From: Micromonospora sp. NBRC 110009
GTDB lineage: Bacteria; Actinomycetota; Actinomycetes; Mycobacteriales; Micromonosporaceae
Reading direction: 5' to 3'
Assembly (NCBI RefSeq): GCF_030518795.1
Contig: NZ_CP130427.1
Span: forward strand, 5,146,001 to 5,210,000
DNA length: 64,000 bases
Below are positions 31,797 to 43,500 of the stretch, piece by piece. The notes below the pieces were generated by a model, which searched no databases, was not told the origin of the DNA, and worked only from the letters and a program-made list of their open reading frames with translations. The first letter of the stretch is position 1. Each line of letters starts with the position of its first letter. The position numbers were made by a program, and so were the translations under genes.

Positions 31797-32145
31797 CACC
31801 ATCCGCCCGGTGATCGCCTCCCGCCGCCGGGCAGTGCGCGCTGGCGGTAGGTGCCGGCACCGGTCCGCCGATCAGCCGGACGGGCTGCGGAAAGCCGACA
31901 GGCACGGCCTGAAGGCGGGCCGGCTGGCCTACGGTCCAACCAGCCGTCGACCGCAGGGGCTCCCGGCCGGCAGCCGCACCGCCCGTCCCGCACCGTCCCG
32001 AACCCGCGCGACCCGCACCCGCCACCGGTGAGCCGGCCGACGTTCGTCGGCCCGGCCAGTCGTACGCGGGTCGCCGGACCGGCCACGGCGCGGACGGTTC
32101 CACCCCATTCCGCGCCGAATGCATGTGTCCGAGGGGGGACCGCGC
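31797..32145. other. Leader region of the Tc toxin locus
   Basis: About 350 bases without a supported gene. Open frames here are Arg-rich and lack ribosome sites. A compact hairpin, GGCCGACG-TT-CGTCGGCC, lies at 32035-32052, 94 bases before the TcA start. No good -35/-10 pair was found; the nearest -10-like box (TACGGT, near 31931) has a poor -35. The toxin promoter is therefore undefined and may use an alternative sigma factor or activator. Confidence 0.5.
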
Positions 32146-35100
32146 ATGTCCACCGACGAGTTGAGCAGCCCGATTCCGACCGCCCGCAGCGTGAGCCTTC
32201 TGCCGATCGACGGCGGCGGAGGAGATCCCGACCCGATCCCGATCGCGCCGAAGGTCGGCATCAGCTCCCCGGCCGCCAGCGCCACCGTCTCCGGGGCCGA
32301 GCCGGGCATGCTCCTCACCGTCACCGGCACCTACTCGGCCGGCACCTACTCGGTGACCGGCGTCAGCGTCAGGATGGACGGCTTCACCTATCCGGCGGCC
32401 CTCAACGGGTCGACCAAGACCTGGTCGGCCACCGTCCGCGCCTACCGGGCCGGCACGGACTCCATCATCGCCACCGTCTCCGCCGAGAACATCGACGGCC
32501 CGATCGACGTGTCCACCTCCCGCAGTGTCGTGGTGGCCCTGGCGAGCCCGGTGCCGGTGGTGACGGTCAGCCAGCCGGTGGCCGGTCAGACGGTGACCCT
32601 CCAGGAGGCCGGCGCGACGATCGGCGTCATCGCCAGCACCAGCACCGACTACGGGTCCCGCACCATGCGGGTCACCTGCAGCGACAAGACCCAGGACATG
32701 AGCCGGTCCGGCTCCACCTACACCGGTTCGGCCTACCTGTCGCCGCTGCCGCTCGGCTCCCGGGCGGTGACCGTGAGCTGCACCGACGCGGCCGGCAACA
32801 TGGGCACCCGGACGGTGAACGTCACCGCCGTGGACGGGGCGCCCCCGAGCCCGCAGATCACCTACCCGGCGCCCGGTCTGGTGATCCCCACGGCCACCGC
32901 CGCCAGCACGGTCACCGTGACCGGCACCTCGGCCGACACCCAGAGCGGGATGTCCGGCGGTTCCGCCACCATCGGGGTGGGACAGACCGCCACCGCGCCA
33001 ACCCAGACCGCCACCCCGATCGGCGGGACGTACGCCAACTGGAAGGCCGATGTCGCGGTCACCGGGTACGGCGCCCACACCGTGTACGTCTGGGCCACCG
33101 ACGCCGCCGGGAACCGCACCGGCCCGATCTCCGTGCCGTTCCAGCTCGTCAGCACGTACGTGCCGCCGGACCTGCCGGCCCGCCTCGACGGCCGGGCCTA
33201 CCTCGCCGCGCTGCTCGCCTTCGCCCAGGAGCGGGTGACCACCCCGCAGGGGGCGCTCAACACCGCCCAGCTCGTCTCGGTGCTCGTCCAGCACCTCGAC
33301 AAGATCAGCGAACCGGCCACGCCGGCGGCCGACGTGGGCCGGCAGGAGGTCAACCAGCTCCGGGTGCCGGTGGAACTGCTCCGCGCCTACCTCGCCGCCA
33401 AGGGCATCTCCACCGCGCCGGGCGCGGCCGGTGAGGCGGCCTACCTGTCGGCCGCGTACGCCGCGCTGCTGGCCGGCCTCGGCACCTCGTACACGGAGCT
33501 GCGGCTGGCCCGGGGCGCCGCCACGGCGGACCGGCAGGCGCTCGCCGACCGGCTGGGCATCCCGCTGTCCGCCACCCGCCCGGACGAGCTGGACAAGCTG
33601 GTGCTGGACGGCCCGGCGCTCACCGAGGCCGCGCTGGAGACCCTGTTCGGCCTGCTCAGCACCACCGTCGACCCGCTCGCCCGGAACCCCGTCGTGCCCC
33701 GCGTGCAGGAGTGGCAGCTGGCCGGGCTGGCCGCCCGGTGGGCGGCGGCGGACCAGGCGCCACCCGGACCCCGCGCCTACGCGGTGCTGGTCGACCCCGA
33801 TGTGATCGGCGCGGCCGACGTCGTCGCCGACCCCCGCGGGGACGCGGTACGCCAACTGCTCACCACCCGGTCGGCCACGCTGAGCTCGTTCGCGCAGTCG
33901 CTGGAGACCGCCCGGCGCGGCGCGGCGAACCCGAGCGCCGGCCTGACCGCGATGCTCAACCTCGCCCTGCCCGGGGTGGACCTGGCGGCCCTGGAAACCG
34001 CCGAGCGCGGCGGCGCCGACATCGGCCCCGCCTTGGACGCCGCGAACCTGACCCGCGCCGGCTTCGCCTACCTGCGGCAACTCGCCCGGCTCGGCGGGGC
34101 CGCCGGCACCGCAAACCCGGTCACCGAGGCCGAGTGGGCGGACGCGGTCGCGGTGCTCGTCGGCGTCCGTCGGCGGTCCCTGTACCCGACCTGGCGCGGC
34201 CAGGAGGGTGGCATCTCCGTCTCGCCCGCCCTGTTCCGGCCCGACCAGCCGGGCCCGCAGGTCAACCCGCTGCGCGCCGACCCGGCGGCCCGGGCGGCCT
34301 GGCAGAGCACCCTCGCCTCGCGGGTCGCCCAGCAGCAGGCGCTGTTCGACGGGTACGCCGACGCGGTCGCCGCGGCGGAACAGGCCGCGCTGCCGATCCT
34401 GCGGGACGCGCTGGTGGCGGACGTGGCCGCCGCGCCGGCCGCGGCCGCGCCGCCCGGCACCGGCGACATCGGCGAGCGGATGACCGGGCTGTACCAGATC
34501 GACATGAAGGCCGGGGGCACGCTGCGGACCACCCGGCAGGCACAGGCCATCGAGAGCCTGCAGTCGCTGCTGTTCGCGATCCGCTCCGGCGAACTGCCCA
34601 CCAACCACCCCGCCGTCACCTGGCAGCTCACCGGCGGCCGGGCCGCCTTCGACGGCGCCTGGCGGTGGATGGGCGACCAGGCGAGCTGGCAGACCGCCAT
34701 CCAGACCTTCCTGTTCCCGGAACGCCACCTCGACCCGGCGCTGCTGCTGCCCCGCTCCACGCCGCCGGCCCCGATGGACGCGCTCTGGTCGGGCATGGCC
34801 GGGTCCGGGCCGTTCACCGCCGCCGACGCGGCCAACGCCGCCGCGGCGTACCTGGCCGCGCAGCGCGCCGCCAACGGCGCCTTCCCCTCGTTCACCTACC
34901 TCGACCCGCAGCACACCGCGGCGCACCAGAGCGCGCTGGCCAACCTGTCCAGCACCATGGCGACCACCAACCCGACGTTGGCCCGGGAGGTGTTCTGGGC
35001 GGTGCCGCTGCTGATCGCCCAGCGGTTGCAGGCGGCGGGGGAGTACCTGGCCGCGCTCGACTGGTACTGGCTGGTCTATCCGTACGACGCGGTGGTGCCG

Positions 35101-37500
35101 TCGGCGTTCCCCTCCTCGTACCACGTGGTCAACACCGAGCTGGCCACGGCGCCGGTGCGGCCGAACCTGACGTTCCCGCCGGGGTGGACCAACGACCTGC
35201 ACCCGTTCCACCTGCTCACCGGCCGCCCCGCGCCCTACACCCGGTACGCCCTGCTGGCCCAGGCGCGCTGCCACATCGACTACGCCGACGCCGAGTTCAC
35301 CCGGGAGACCGATGCGTCGATCGCCCGCGCCCGTGGCCTCTACCTGACCGCCGCCATGCTGCTCGCCCACCCGTGGCTCGCGCCGGTGGCGCCGATCAAC
35401 GCCGGCGAGCCCACGCTCGCCATCCCGGAGCTGACCACCCTCGCCAACCGGGTCCAGGTCCAGCTCGCGAAGCTGCGGCAGGGGCGCAACATCGCCGGGA
35501 TGGCGCGCACCCAGGGGGCGCTGGCCTCGATCGGGATCAGCCAGCCGACCCCCTACCGCTACAAGGTGCTGATGGAGCGCTGCCGGCAGCTGGTCGCCCA
35601 GGCCACCCAGGTCGAGGCGGCCTACCTCGCGGCGCTGGAGAAGTACGACAGCAAGACGCTGCAGCTCTACGACGCCCAGAAGGCGCTGGCCGTCTCCGAC
35701 GCGCAGGTCGACCTGCAGGCGGCCCGGGTCGTCGAGGCCGGTGACGCCGTCGTGGTGGCCCGCGACCAGCAGGCCCGGGCCGCCGTGATCGTGCAGACCC
35801 ACCAGGCCAACATCGCCGCGCCGCCGAACTACTACGAGCAGCGGCTGCTGGACGGCTACCCGGCGATGCGGGACGTCAAGAACGTCATCGCCGCCGCCGA
35901 CACGGTGATCGGGGTGGCCCAGGCGGCGTCCACCGCCACCGACATGTTCAAGGAGGTGGTCAGCTTCGGCGGCGCCGGCGTGGCCGGTGCGGCGATGGCC
36001 GCGGCCAGCGTCGCCAGGGGCATCGCCACCGGGGTGCTGAACAACATGGAAGCGCAGATGCAGGCCAACCAGCTGATGGCCGGCATCGAGCAGCGCCGCA
36101 CCGAGTGGCGGACCCAGCTGGCGGCGGCGCAGCAGGACGCCATCGTCGCGGCGGCGCAGGTCACCGTGGCCAACGACCAGCTGGCGATCGCCAACAAGGA
36201 GCACGACATCGCCGAGCTGGGTCAGGCGCAGGCGGCCGCGACCCTGAAGCTGCTGACCACCCAGTTCACCAACGCCGACCTCTACCAGTGGATGAGCCGG
36301 ACCCTCGGCGAGGTCTACCGCTACTTCCTCCAGCAGGCGACGGCGACGGCCCGGCTGGCCCAGGCCCAGCTCGCCTTCGAACGGGCCGAGCCGCCCCAGT
36401 TGCTGGTGCAGAACGACTACTGGCAGTCGCCCGCCGAGCTGACCTCGGGTCGCGGCACCACCGACCGCGCGGGCCTGACCGGCGCGGAGCGGCTCGCCGC
36501 CGACGTCACCCGGCTCGACCAGTACGCCTTCTCCACCGACCGGCGCCGGCTCAACCTCAGCCAGACGTTCTCCCTGGCCCAGCTCATGCCGGTGGAGTTC
36601 CTGAACTTCCGGTCCACCGGGGTGCTGAGCTTCGCCACGCCGATGCGCATGTTCGACGCCGACTTCCCCGGCCATTACCTGCGGCTGATCCGGCAGGCCC
36701 GGCTCAGCATGGTCGCCCTCGTCCCGCCGAACCGGGGCATCCGGGCCACCCTGTCGTCCAACGGCATCTCCCGGGTGAGCGTGCCGCAGGCCACCGGCTT
36801 CACCGACATCCTGCTGCGGCACGAGCCGGCGACGGTCGCCCTGACCTCGCCGGTGAACGCCAACGGCATGTTCGACATGGACATGCAGGCGGACATGTTG
36901 CTGCCCTTCGAGGGCAGCGGGGTGGACACCACCTGGCGGTTCGAGCTGCCGCAGGCGGCGAACCCGTTCGACTACAGCAGCATCGCCGACGTGCTGCTGA
37001 CCGTCGAGTACACGGCCCTGTCCGACGTGGGCTACCGGGTGCAGGTGGTCGACCGGCTCAACCGCGACCGGGCGCGCGGCGCGGACTGCGTGTTCAGCCT
37101 GGCCCGGGACCGGCCGGACGCCTGGTACACGCTGAACAATCCCGACCCGACGGTGGGCCGCAGCGTGACCCTCAACCTCCGCGACATCGACCTGCCGCCC
37201 AACCTGGAGTCGGTGACCACCAGCGCGGTCACCGTCCGGCTGGTCGGCGCCGGGACGGTGCCGGCGACCACGGTGACGCTGCGGCGCGGCGTGGCCGGCG
37301 GCACGGCCACCACCGCCGACGGCACGGCCGGCACCCGGCGCGGCAACGCACCGGCGTGGCTGCCGCTCTGCGGCACCAGCCCGGTCGGGGACTGGCAGCT
37401 CTCCTTCGGCCCGGACGCCGACGCGCTGTTCGCCGCCGGGCTGGACGACATCCTGCTGGTGATCGGCTGGGCCGGCCAGGCGCCGGTCTGGCCGGCCTGA
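32146..37500 (+). CDS. Tc toxin subunit A (TcA-like pore/translocation component)
   Basis: 1784 residues. No signal peptide. Residues 35-335 are three Ig-like modules (VGISSPAASATVSG; PVVTVSQPVAGQTVTL; PQITYPAPGLVIPTAT). A helical region follows to about 700. Near residue 850, SWQTAIQTFLFPERHLDPAL matches the TcA 'FLYPENYLDP' signature. From about 1135, PYRYKVLMERCRQLVAQ opens the long coiled pore-forming segment, with a hydrophobic stretch (VVSFGGAGVAGAAMAAASVA). From about 1440 lies the TcB-binding end, including LPFEGSGVDTTWRFELPQA and FDYSSIADVLLTVEYTA. Compact compared with typical 2500-residue TcA; usual receptor-binding domains are not recognisable. ATG 32146 has GGGGGGA six bases upstream. 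The TcB-C gene follows after 21 bases. Confidence 0.88.
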   Translation: MSTDELSSPIPTARSVSLLPIDGGGGDPDPIPIAPKVGISSPAASATVSGAEPGMLLTVTGTYSAGTYSVTGVSVRMDGFTYPAALNGSTKTWSATVRAYRAGTDSIIATVSAENIDGPIDVSTSRSVVVALASPVPVVTVSQPVAGQTVTLQEAGATIGVIASTSTDYGSRTMRVTCSDKTQDMSRSGSTYTGSAYLSPLPLGSRAVTVSCTDAAGNMGTRTVNVTAVDGAPPSPQITYPAPGLVIPTATAASTVTVTGTSADTQSGMSGGSATIGVGQTATAPTQTATPIGGTYANWKADVAVTGYGAHTVYVWATDAAGNRTGPISVPFQLVSTYVPPDLPARLDGRAYLAALLAFAQERVTTPQGALNTAQLVSVLVQHLDKISEPATPAADVGRQEVNQLRVPVELLRAYLAAKGISTAPGAAGEAAYLSAAYAALLAGLGTSYTELRLARGAATADRQALADRLGIPLSATRPDELDKLVLDGPALTEAALETLFGLLSTTVDPLARNPVVPRVQEWQLAGLAARWAAADQAPPGPRAYAVLVDPDVIGAADVVADPRGDAVRQLLTTRSATLSSFAQSLETARRGAANPSAGLTAMLNLALPGVDLAALETAERGGADIGPALDAANLTRAGFAYLRQLARLGGAAGTANPVTEAEWADAVAVLVGVRRRSLYPTWRGQEGGISVSPALFRPDQPGPQVNPLRADPAARAAWQSTLASRVAQQQALFDGYADAVAAAEQAALPILRDALVADVAAAPAAAAPPGTGDIGERMTGLYQIDMKAGGTLRTTRQAQAIESLQSLLFAIRSGELPTNHPAVTWQLTGGRAAFDGAWRWMGDQASWQTAIQTFLFPERHLDPALLLPRSTPPAPMDALWSGMAGSGPFTAADAANAAAAYLAAQRAANGAFPSFTYLDPQHTAAHQSALANLSSTMATTNPTLAREVFWAVPLLIAQRLQAAGEYLAALDWYWLVYPYDAVVPSAFPSSYHVVNTELATAPVRPNLTFPPGWTNDLHPFHLLTGRPAPYTRYALLAQARCHIDYADAEFTRETDASIARARGLYLTAAMLLAHPWLAPVAPINAGEPTLAIPELTTLANRVQVQLAKLRQGRNIAGMARTQGALASIGISQPTPYRYKVLMERCRQLVAQATQVEAAYLAALEKYDSKTLQLYDAQKALAVSDAQVDLQAARVVEAGDAVVVARDQQARAAVIVQTHQANIAAPPNYYEQRLLDGYPAMRDVKNVIAAADTVIGVAQAASTATDMFKEVVSFGGAGVAGAAMAAASVARGIATGVLNNMEAQMQANQLMAGIEQRRTEWRTQLAAAQQDAIVAAAQVTVANDQLAIANKEHDIAELGQAQAAATLKLLTTQFTNADLYQWMSRTLGEVYRYFLQQATATARLAQAQLAFERAEPPQLLVQNDYWQSPAELTSGRGTTDRAGLTGAERLAADVTRLDQYAFSTDRRRLNLSQTFSLAQLMPVEFLNFRSTGVLSFATPMRMFDADFPGHYLRLIRQARLSMVALVPPNRGIRATLSSNGISRVSVPQATGFTDILLRHEPATVALTSPVNANGMFDMDMQADMLLPFEGSGVDTTWRFELPQAANPFDYSSIADVLLTVEYTALSDVGYRVQVVDRLNRDRARGADCVFSLARDRPDAWYTLNNPDPTVGRSVTLNLRDIDLPPNLESVTTSAVTVRLVGAGTVPATTVTLRRGVAGGTATTADGTAGTRRGNAPAWLPLCGTSPVGDWQLSFGPDADALFAAGLDDILLVIGWAGQAPVWPA

Positions 37501-37521
37501 GCGGGGACCGGAGAAGACGCG

Positions 37522-40500
37522 ATGGGCAACCAGGAATCCGGGGAGCTGATCAGCCTGCCGTCGGGCGGGGGAGCGGTGCGATCCCTCGGCGAGACGTTCC
37601 AACCCGACCCGCACACCGGGACCGGCAACTACGCCGTACCGATCGAGCTGCCGCCGGGGCGGCACGGCCTGCAACCGACCCTGTCGCTCAGCTACAGCAG
37701 CGGCAACGGGACCGGCCCGTTCGGGCTGGGGTGGACGCTGGCCGTGCCGTCGGTGCGGCGCAAGACCGCCCGGCGCATCCCCCGTTACGACGGCACCGAC
37801 GTCCACGTGCTCGCCGGCAGCGAGGACCTGGTGCCGGTGCCTGGCGGGGCGGCCGGCGCGCAGCGGTACCGGCCGCGCGTCGAGGCGCTGTTCGGCCGCA
37901 TCGAGCACCTGACCGCCGGCAGCGACCACTGGCAGGTCCGCACCGGCAACGGGCTGTGCAGCCGGTACGGCACCCCGCGCCCGCCGGACGCTGGCGCCGG
38001 CTGGTCCGACCCGGCCGTGATCGCCGACCCGGACGCGCCCGGCCGGGTGCTGTCCTGGCTGCTGTCGGAGACCACCGACAGCCTCGGCAACCGGATCGTC
38101 TACACCTACCAGGGCGATCCGGCCGTCGGCCGGGCGCCGCAGCGGTACCTGTCGACGATCGGCTACGCCGACTACCCGGACCCGGACGACCCGACCGTCA
38201 CCCGGTTCCTGGTCCAGGTGCGGCTGCGCTACGAGGCCCGGCCGGACGTCACCTGCGACCGGCGTGCCGGGTTCCCGGTGCACACCACGCTGCGCTGCAC
38301 CGCGATCGAGGTGTGGACCGACCCGGGCGTGCCCCGGCTGGTGCGTACGGTGGCGCTGCGCTACACGCAGGCCGACAACGGCGCCTCCCTGCTGGCCGGG
38401 ATCAGGGTCACCGGCCACGACGGGGACGCCACCCAGTCGCTGCCGGAGCTGGAGTTCGGCTACTCGCGGTGGGAGCCCACCGCGCACCGCTACCGCGCGC
38501 TCAGCGCGCCGGGTGACGCGCTGCCGCCCACCGCGCTGTCCCATCCCGACCTCGACCTGGTCGACCTGTACGGCGACGGGCTGCCCGGCCTGCTGCAACT
38601 GTCCGCCGCCGGCTCCCGGTTCTGGCGCAACAAGGGCAACGGGCTGCTGGACCGGCCGCGCGCGCTCACCGCCGTACCCGCCGGGGTGGCCCTCGGCGAG
38701 GCCGGCGTGCAGCTGGCCGACCTCGACGGCGACGGACGGCCGGATCTGCTGGTCAGCGACGATCGCCGGGCCGGCTACTTTCCCTGCTCGCGGGCCGGCG
38801 GCTTCGACCCGCGGGGTTTCGTGCGGTACCGGCAGGCGCCGTCGTTCCGGCTGACCGATCCGGAGACCCGGCTGATCGACCTGGACGGCGACGGGGTGGT
38901 GGACGTGCTGCGCACCGGGGCGGTGCCGCAGGTCCACCTGAACAACCGGTCGGCCGGGTGGGTGCCGCAGCAGGTCGGGGCGGGCAGTTCCGTGGCGGGT
39001 CTGAGCTTCGCCGACTCGCGGCTGCGGCTGGCCGACATGACCGGCGACGGCCTGACCGACATCGTCCTGGTCAGCGGTGGTCAGGTCCGTTACTGGCCCA
39101 ACCTGGGCTACGGCCGGTTCGGAACGCCGGTGGTGCTGCGCGGCCACCTCGACCTGGCCGGCGGCACCCAGGCCGACGGCCTGGACCAGCGGCGGTTGCT
39201 GCTGGGCGACGTCAACGGCGACGGCTGCGCCGACCTGGTCTACGTCGGTCCGGGCTGGGTGAAGGTGTGGGTCAACCGGTGCGGTCAGTCGCTGGGGCCG
39301 GGCGTCCTCGTCCGGGGCACCCCGACGGTCGACAACGCCGCGGCGGTGCGCCTGACCGACATGACGGGCAGCGGCACGGCCGGGGTGCTGTGGAGCTTCG
39401 ACAGCCCCCGGGCCGGCCGGATGTCCTTCCTCGACCTCACCGGGGGGGTCAAGCCCTACCTGCTGACCAGCATCGACAACCACGCCGGCACCCGCACCGA
39501 GATCAGCTACGAGACATCGGTGCAGCATGCCGCCCGGGACGCCGCCGCCGGCCGGCCCTGGCAGGGCACGCTGCCCTTCCCGGTGCAGGTGGTCACGTCG
39601 GTCACCACCGTCGACGCGGTCAGTGCGAGCCGGCTGTCCACCGTCTTCGCCTACCATCACGGGCACTGGGACGGCGCCGAACGGGAGTTCCGTGGGTTCG
39701 GCCGGGTCGACCGGTACGACACCCAGCAGTTCGACCACCAGGGCGACCTGCCCGCCGAGTCCTACACGCCGCCGGCGCTGACCCGTACCTGGTTCCACCA
39801 GGGGCCGGTGGGCCCGGAGGCCGGCGACTGGCAGGAGCTGGACTTCTCCGCGGAGTACTGGGCCGGTGACCCGGACCTGCTCGGCCCCGGGGACCGCAGC
39901 ACCCTGCCGGCGGGGCTGGCCCGGCGGGCCCGGCGGGACGTGGCCCGGGCGCTGGCCGGCCGGGTGCTGCGCACCGAGGTCTACGGGCTCGACGGGTCGT
40001 TCCGGGCCGACCGGCCGTACACCGTCACCGAGCACCGCTGGGACGTGCGTGCCGTCGGCGACCCGACGTCCGAGACCTGGTCCCGCGCGCCGGTGGTGGC
40101 GGTGGTGGAGAGCGCGAACCGCACCACCACCTGGGAACGCGGCGACGACCCGCACACCCGCGTGACGTTCCACAGCGGCTTCGACGCGTACGGGCGGATC
40201 CGCCGCAGCGCCGGGGTGGCGGTGGCGCGGGGACGCGACCCCCGGCTGCCCGGCCCCGGCGAGCCTCCGCTCTGCACGGTGTCCACGCTGGAGTACGCGA
40301 CCCGCGACGACGCCACCGGGTACCGCACCGACCGGACCGCCCGGGCCGCCGGCTACGAGGTGTTCAGCGACGGCAGCCACACACTGGCCGAACTCGAACG
40401 GGCGCTGGCCGGCGACGCGCTGCCCCGGCGGCTGCGCACCTACGCCCGCAACGGCTACGACGGGGAGCCGTACGTGGGCCTGCCGCCCGGGCAGCTCGGC

Positions 40501-43500
40501 GAGCACGGCCTGCTCACCTCGACCAGCACCCTCGCCCTCACGGCCGGCACCCTGGGCCGCGACCTGGGCGCCGACGTCCCGCCCTACCTGCGCCCGCCCA
40601 CCCCGGCCCACGGCCTGCGCGGGGAGTACTTCCGCGACGGCAACCTCGCCACCCCGGCCTTCGTCCGGCCCGACCCGGCGATCGACTTCACCTGGTTCGG
40701 CGGCCCCGATCCGGCCCTGGCCCAACCGGAGTTCTCGGTCCGCTGGACCGGCACCCTCACCCCGGCGGAGAGCGGGAGCTACACCTTCGACGTCGAGGCG
40801 GCCGGTCCGGTCCGGCTGTGGCTCGGCGCCCAGCTGCTCGTCGACACCTGGTCGGACGGTCCCGGTGGGCTACCGCCCGGCTCGACCGAGTCGCCCGACG
40901 GTCCCCGGACGCCGCTGCCGACCTCGCTGGTCGCGCTCCCCGGCGGACCGCTCCCACCGCCCCCCGAGGATCCGGTCGAGCTGCCCACAGCGACGGTGCT
41001 GGCGCTGACCGCCGGCGTCGGGTACCCGCTGCGGCTGGAGCACCGGGCCGGCGGCTGGACGGCCGCGGTGCGCCTGCGGTGGTCCCCGGACGGGCAGGAG
41101 CCGGTGTCGGTGCCGACCGGGGTGCTCACCCCGCCGCCCGACCCGGCGGACTGGTCGCCGCGCCACCCGCAGGCGTTCCGCGACGCCGTGCCGGACCTCG
41201 CCGGCTACCGCTACCAGGCCGGCGACACCGGTGACCCGGCCGGCTACTACGTGGTCACCGGGGCGCGGTTCGACGTGCACGACGATCCGGCCGGCCGCGG
41301 CCTGACCGTGGCGACCCGCGACGCCCTCGGGCACGAGACCCGGGTCACCCACGACGCCTTCGCGATGCTGCCGGTGGCGGTCACCGATCCAGCCGGGCTG
41401 GTCCGCACCGCCCGCTACGACTACCGGCTGTTCAAGCCGGACGAGGTGGTCGACGTCAACGGCAACCGCAGCCGGGTCGGCTACACCCCGCTCGGCCTGG
41501 TCGCCTGGACCGCGTCGCTGGGCCGCGCGGGCGCCCGCGAGGGCGACACCGTGGAGCAGCCGGGCGCGGTGTTCCACTACGGACTGACCGCCTGGGAGGA
41601 GAGCCCGCCGCAGGCCCGACAGCCGAGCTGGGTGCAGAGCGTCCGGCGCACCGAGCACCGGTGGAGTCTGGTCGCGGCCGCGGACGCCGCCCGCGCCGCC
41701 GCCGGCCAGCCGCCGCTGACCGACGCCGAGGTCACCGCGATGTTCCCCGCCGACGAAGCCACCCGCTACCCGGAGCGGTTCGTCGCCACCCGCAGCTACT
41801 GCGACGGGTCCGGTCGGACCATCCAGACCCGCAGCCAGGGCGACGACCTCGTCGTCGACGACCTGGGGCTGCCGGCCGAGCCGGGCACCCCGGCCGGCCC
41901 GCTGGTCGCGCACGCCACCGGGGTGGACCAGCCGGCGGTGGTGGTCAGCGGCTGGCGGGCCTACGACAACAAGGGCCGGGTGGTCCGCGCCTGGGAGCCG
42001 ACGCTCGGCCGGGGCTGGGACTACCTGCCGCCGACGCTGGACGGGCTGGCCAGCACCCGGACCTTCTACGACCCGCGCGGCGAGGTGGTCCGCACGGTGC
42101 ACCCGGACGGCGGGCAGGACCTGATCGTGCGGGGCGTGCCGGCCGACCCGGCCGACCCGGACGCGTTCGCGCCCACCCCGTGGGAGCACTACACCTACGA
42201 CCGCAACGACAACGCCGGGCGCACCCACCCGGAGGAGTCGGCGGCGTGGGCGGCGCACCGGAACACCCCGTCCAGCGTGACCGTGGACCCGCTGGGCCGG
42301 ACCCTGGTGGCGACCGTCCGCACCGCCCCGGACCAGGGGCTGCACCTCCGGCACGAGCACGACGTCGACGGACGGCTGCTGTCCATGACGGACCCGCTGG
42401 CCCGGACGGCTGCCCGGTTCCGCCACGACCTGCTGGGTCGGGGCTGGTGGAGCTGGGCGCAGGACATCGGCGCCGCGGTGACGGTGCACGACGCCGCGGG
42501 CGAACCGGTGGAGCACCGCGACGCCAAGGGCGCACTGACCCTGTACGCCTACGACGCGCTGGGCCGGCAGGTGCGGACCTGGGCCGCCGACGCCGCCGAC
42601 GCAGCCACCACCCTCCGGGAGGTGACCGTGTACGGCGACGCCGGCCTGCCCCCGGCGGAGGCGGCGGCGCGCAACCTGCTCGGGCGCCCCTGGTGCGGCT
42701 ACGACGAGGCCGGCCTGGTGACCTGCGAGGGCTACGACCTGGCCGGTCGGCTCACCGGCAGCATCCGGCAGGTGCTCGCCACCGACGTGCTGCTCACCGC
42801 GGGCGACGGCGGCTACGTGGTGGACTGGCAGCCGGCCGCCGGGGAGACCCTGGGCCAGCGGGCCGCCGCCCTGCTCGACCCCGAGGGGCACGCCACCGCG
42901 CAGACCCACGACGCGCTGGGCCGGCGCACCAGGCTGGTCTGCCCGTCCGATGTGGAGGGCCGGCGTCGGGTCCTCCGCCCTCGCTACGGCCGCTCCGGCG
43001 CGCTGACCGGCCTGGACGTCGACGGCACGCCGTACCTGCGGCAGATCCTCTACAACGCCCGGGGGCAGCGGGTCGCCGCCTGGCACGGCAACGGTGTCCT
43101 CACCCGCTACCGGTACAGCGGCACCACCCTGCGCCTGCTGCGCCAGCACAGCCAGTCGGCCACGCCGAGCACCGCCGACGACGGCGTGGCGAACTGGACC
43201 CCGGGTGGTCCGGTCCACCAGGACCAGACGTACGACCACGACCTGGTGGGCAACGTGCTCGCCGTGCACGAGCGTGGCCCCGGCTGCGGCGTGCCCGGTG
43301 CCAACCCGGACGCGCTCGACCGGCTCTTCGGCTACGACCCGCTGTACCGGCTGACCAGCGCCACCGGCCGCGAGCACGTGGACCCGCCACCGGCGCTCTG
43401 GTCGGCCGCGCCGCGCGGCGCCGACCCCACCGCCACCCGGGCCTGGACCCAGACGTACGACCACGACCCGGCGGGGAACCTGATCCGCGTCGCCCACCGG

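Noticed and set aside
31810..32031. Short Arg-rich ORF in the Tc leader
   Set aside because: No ribosome binding site, low-complexity composition, and no similarity to any known family.
31519..40725. Very long open frame on the minus strand across the alpha-glucosidase and Tc genes
   Set aside because: It is an antisense shadow of GC-rich codons; its product is Gly/Arg/Val/Gln/His-rich without domains, and the plus-strand genes there are clear.
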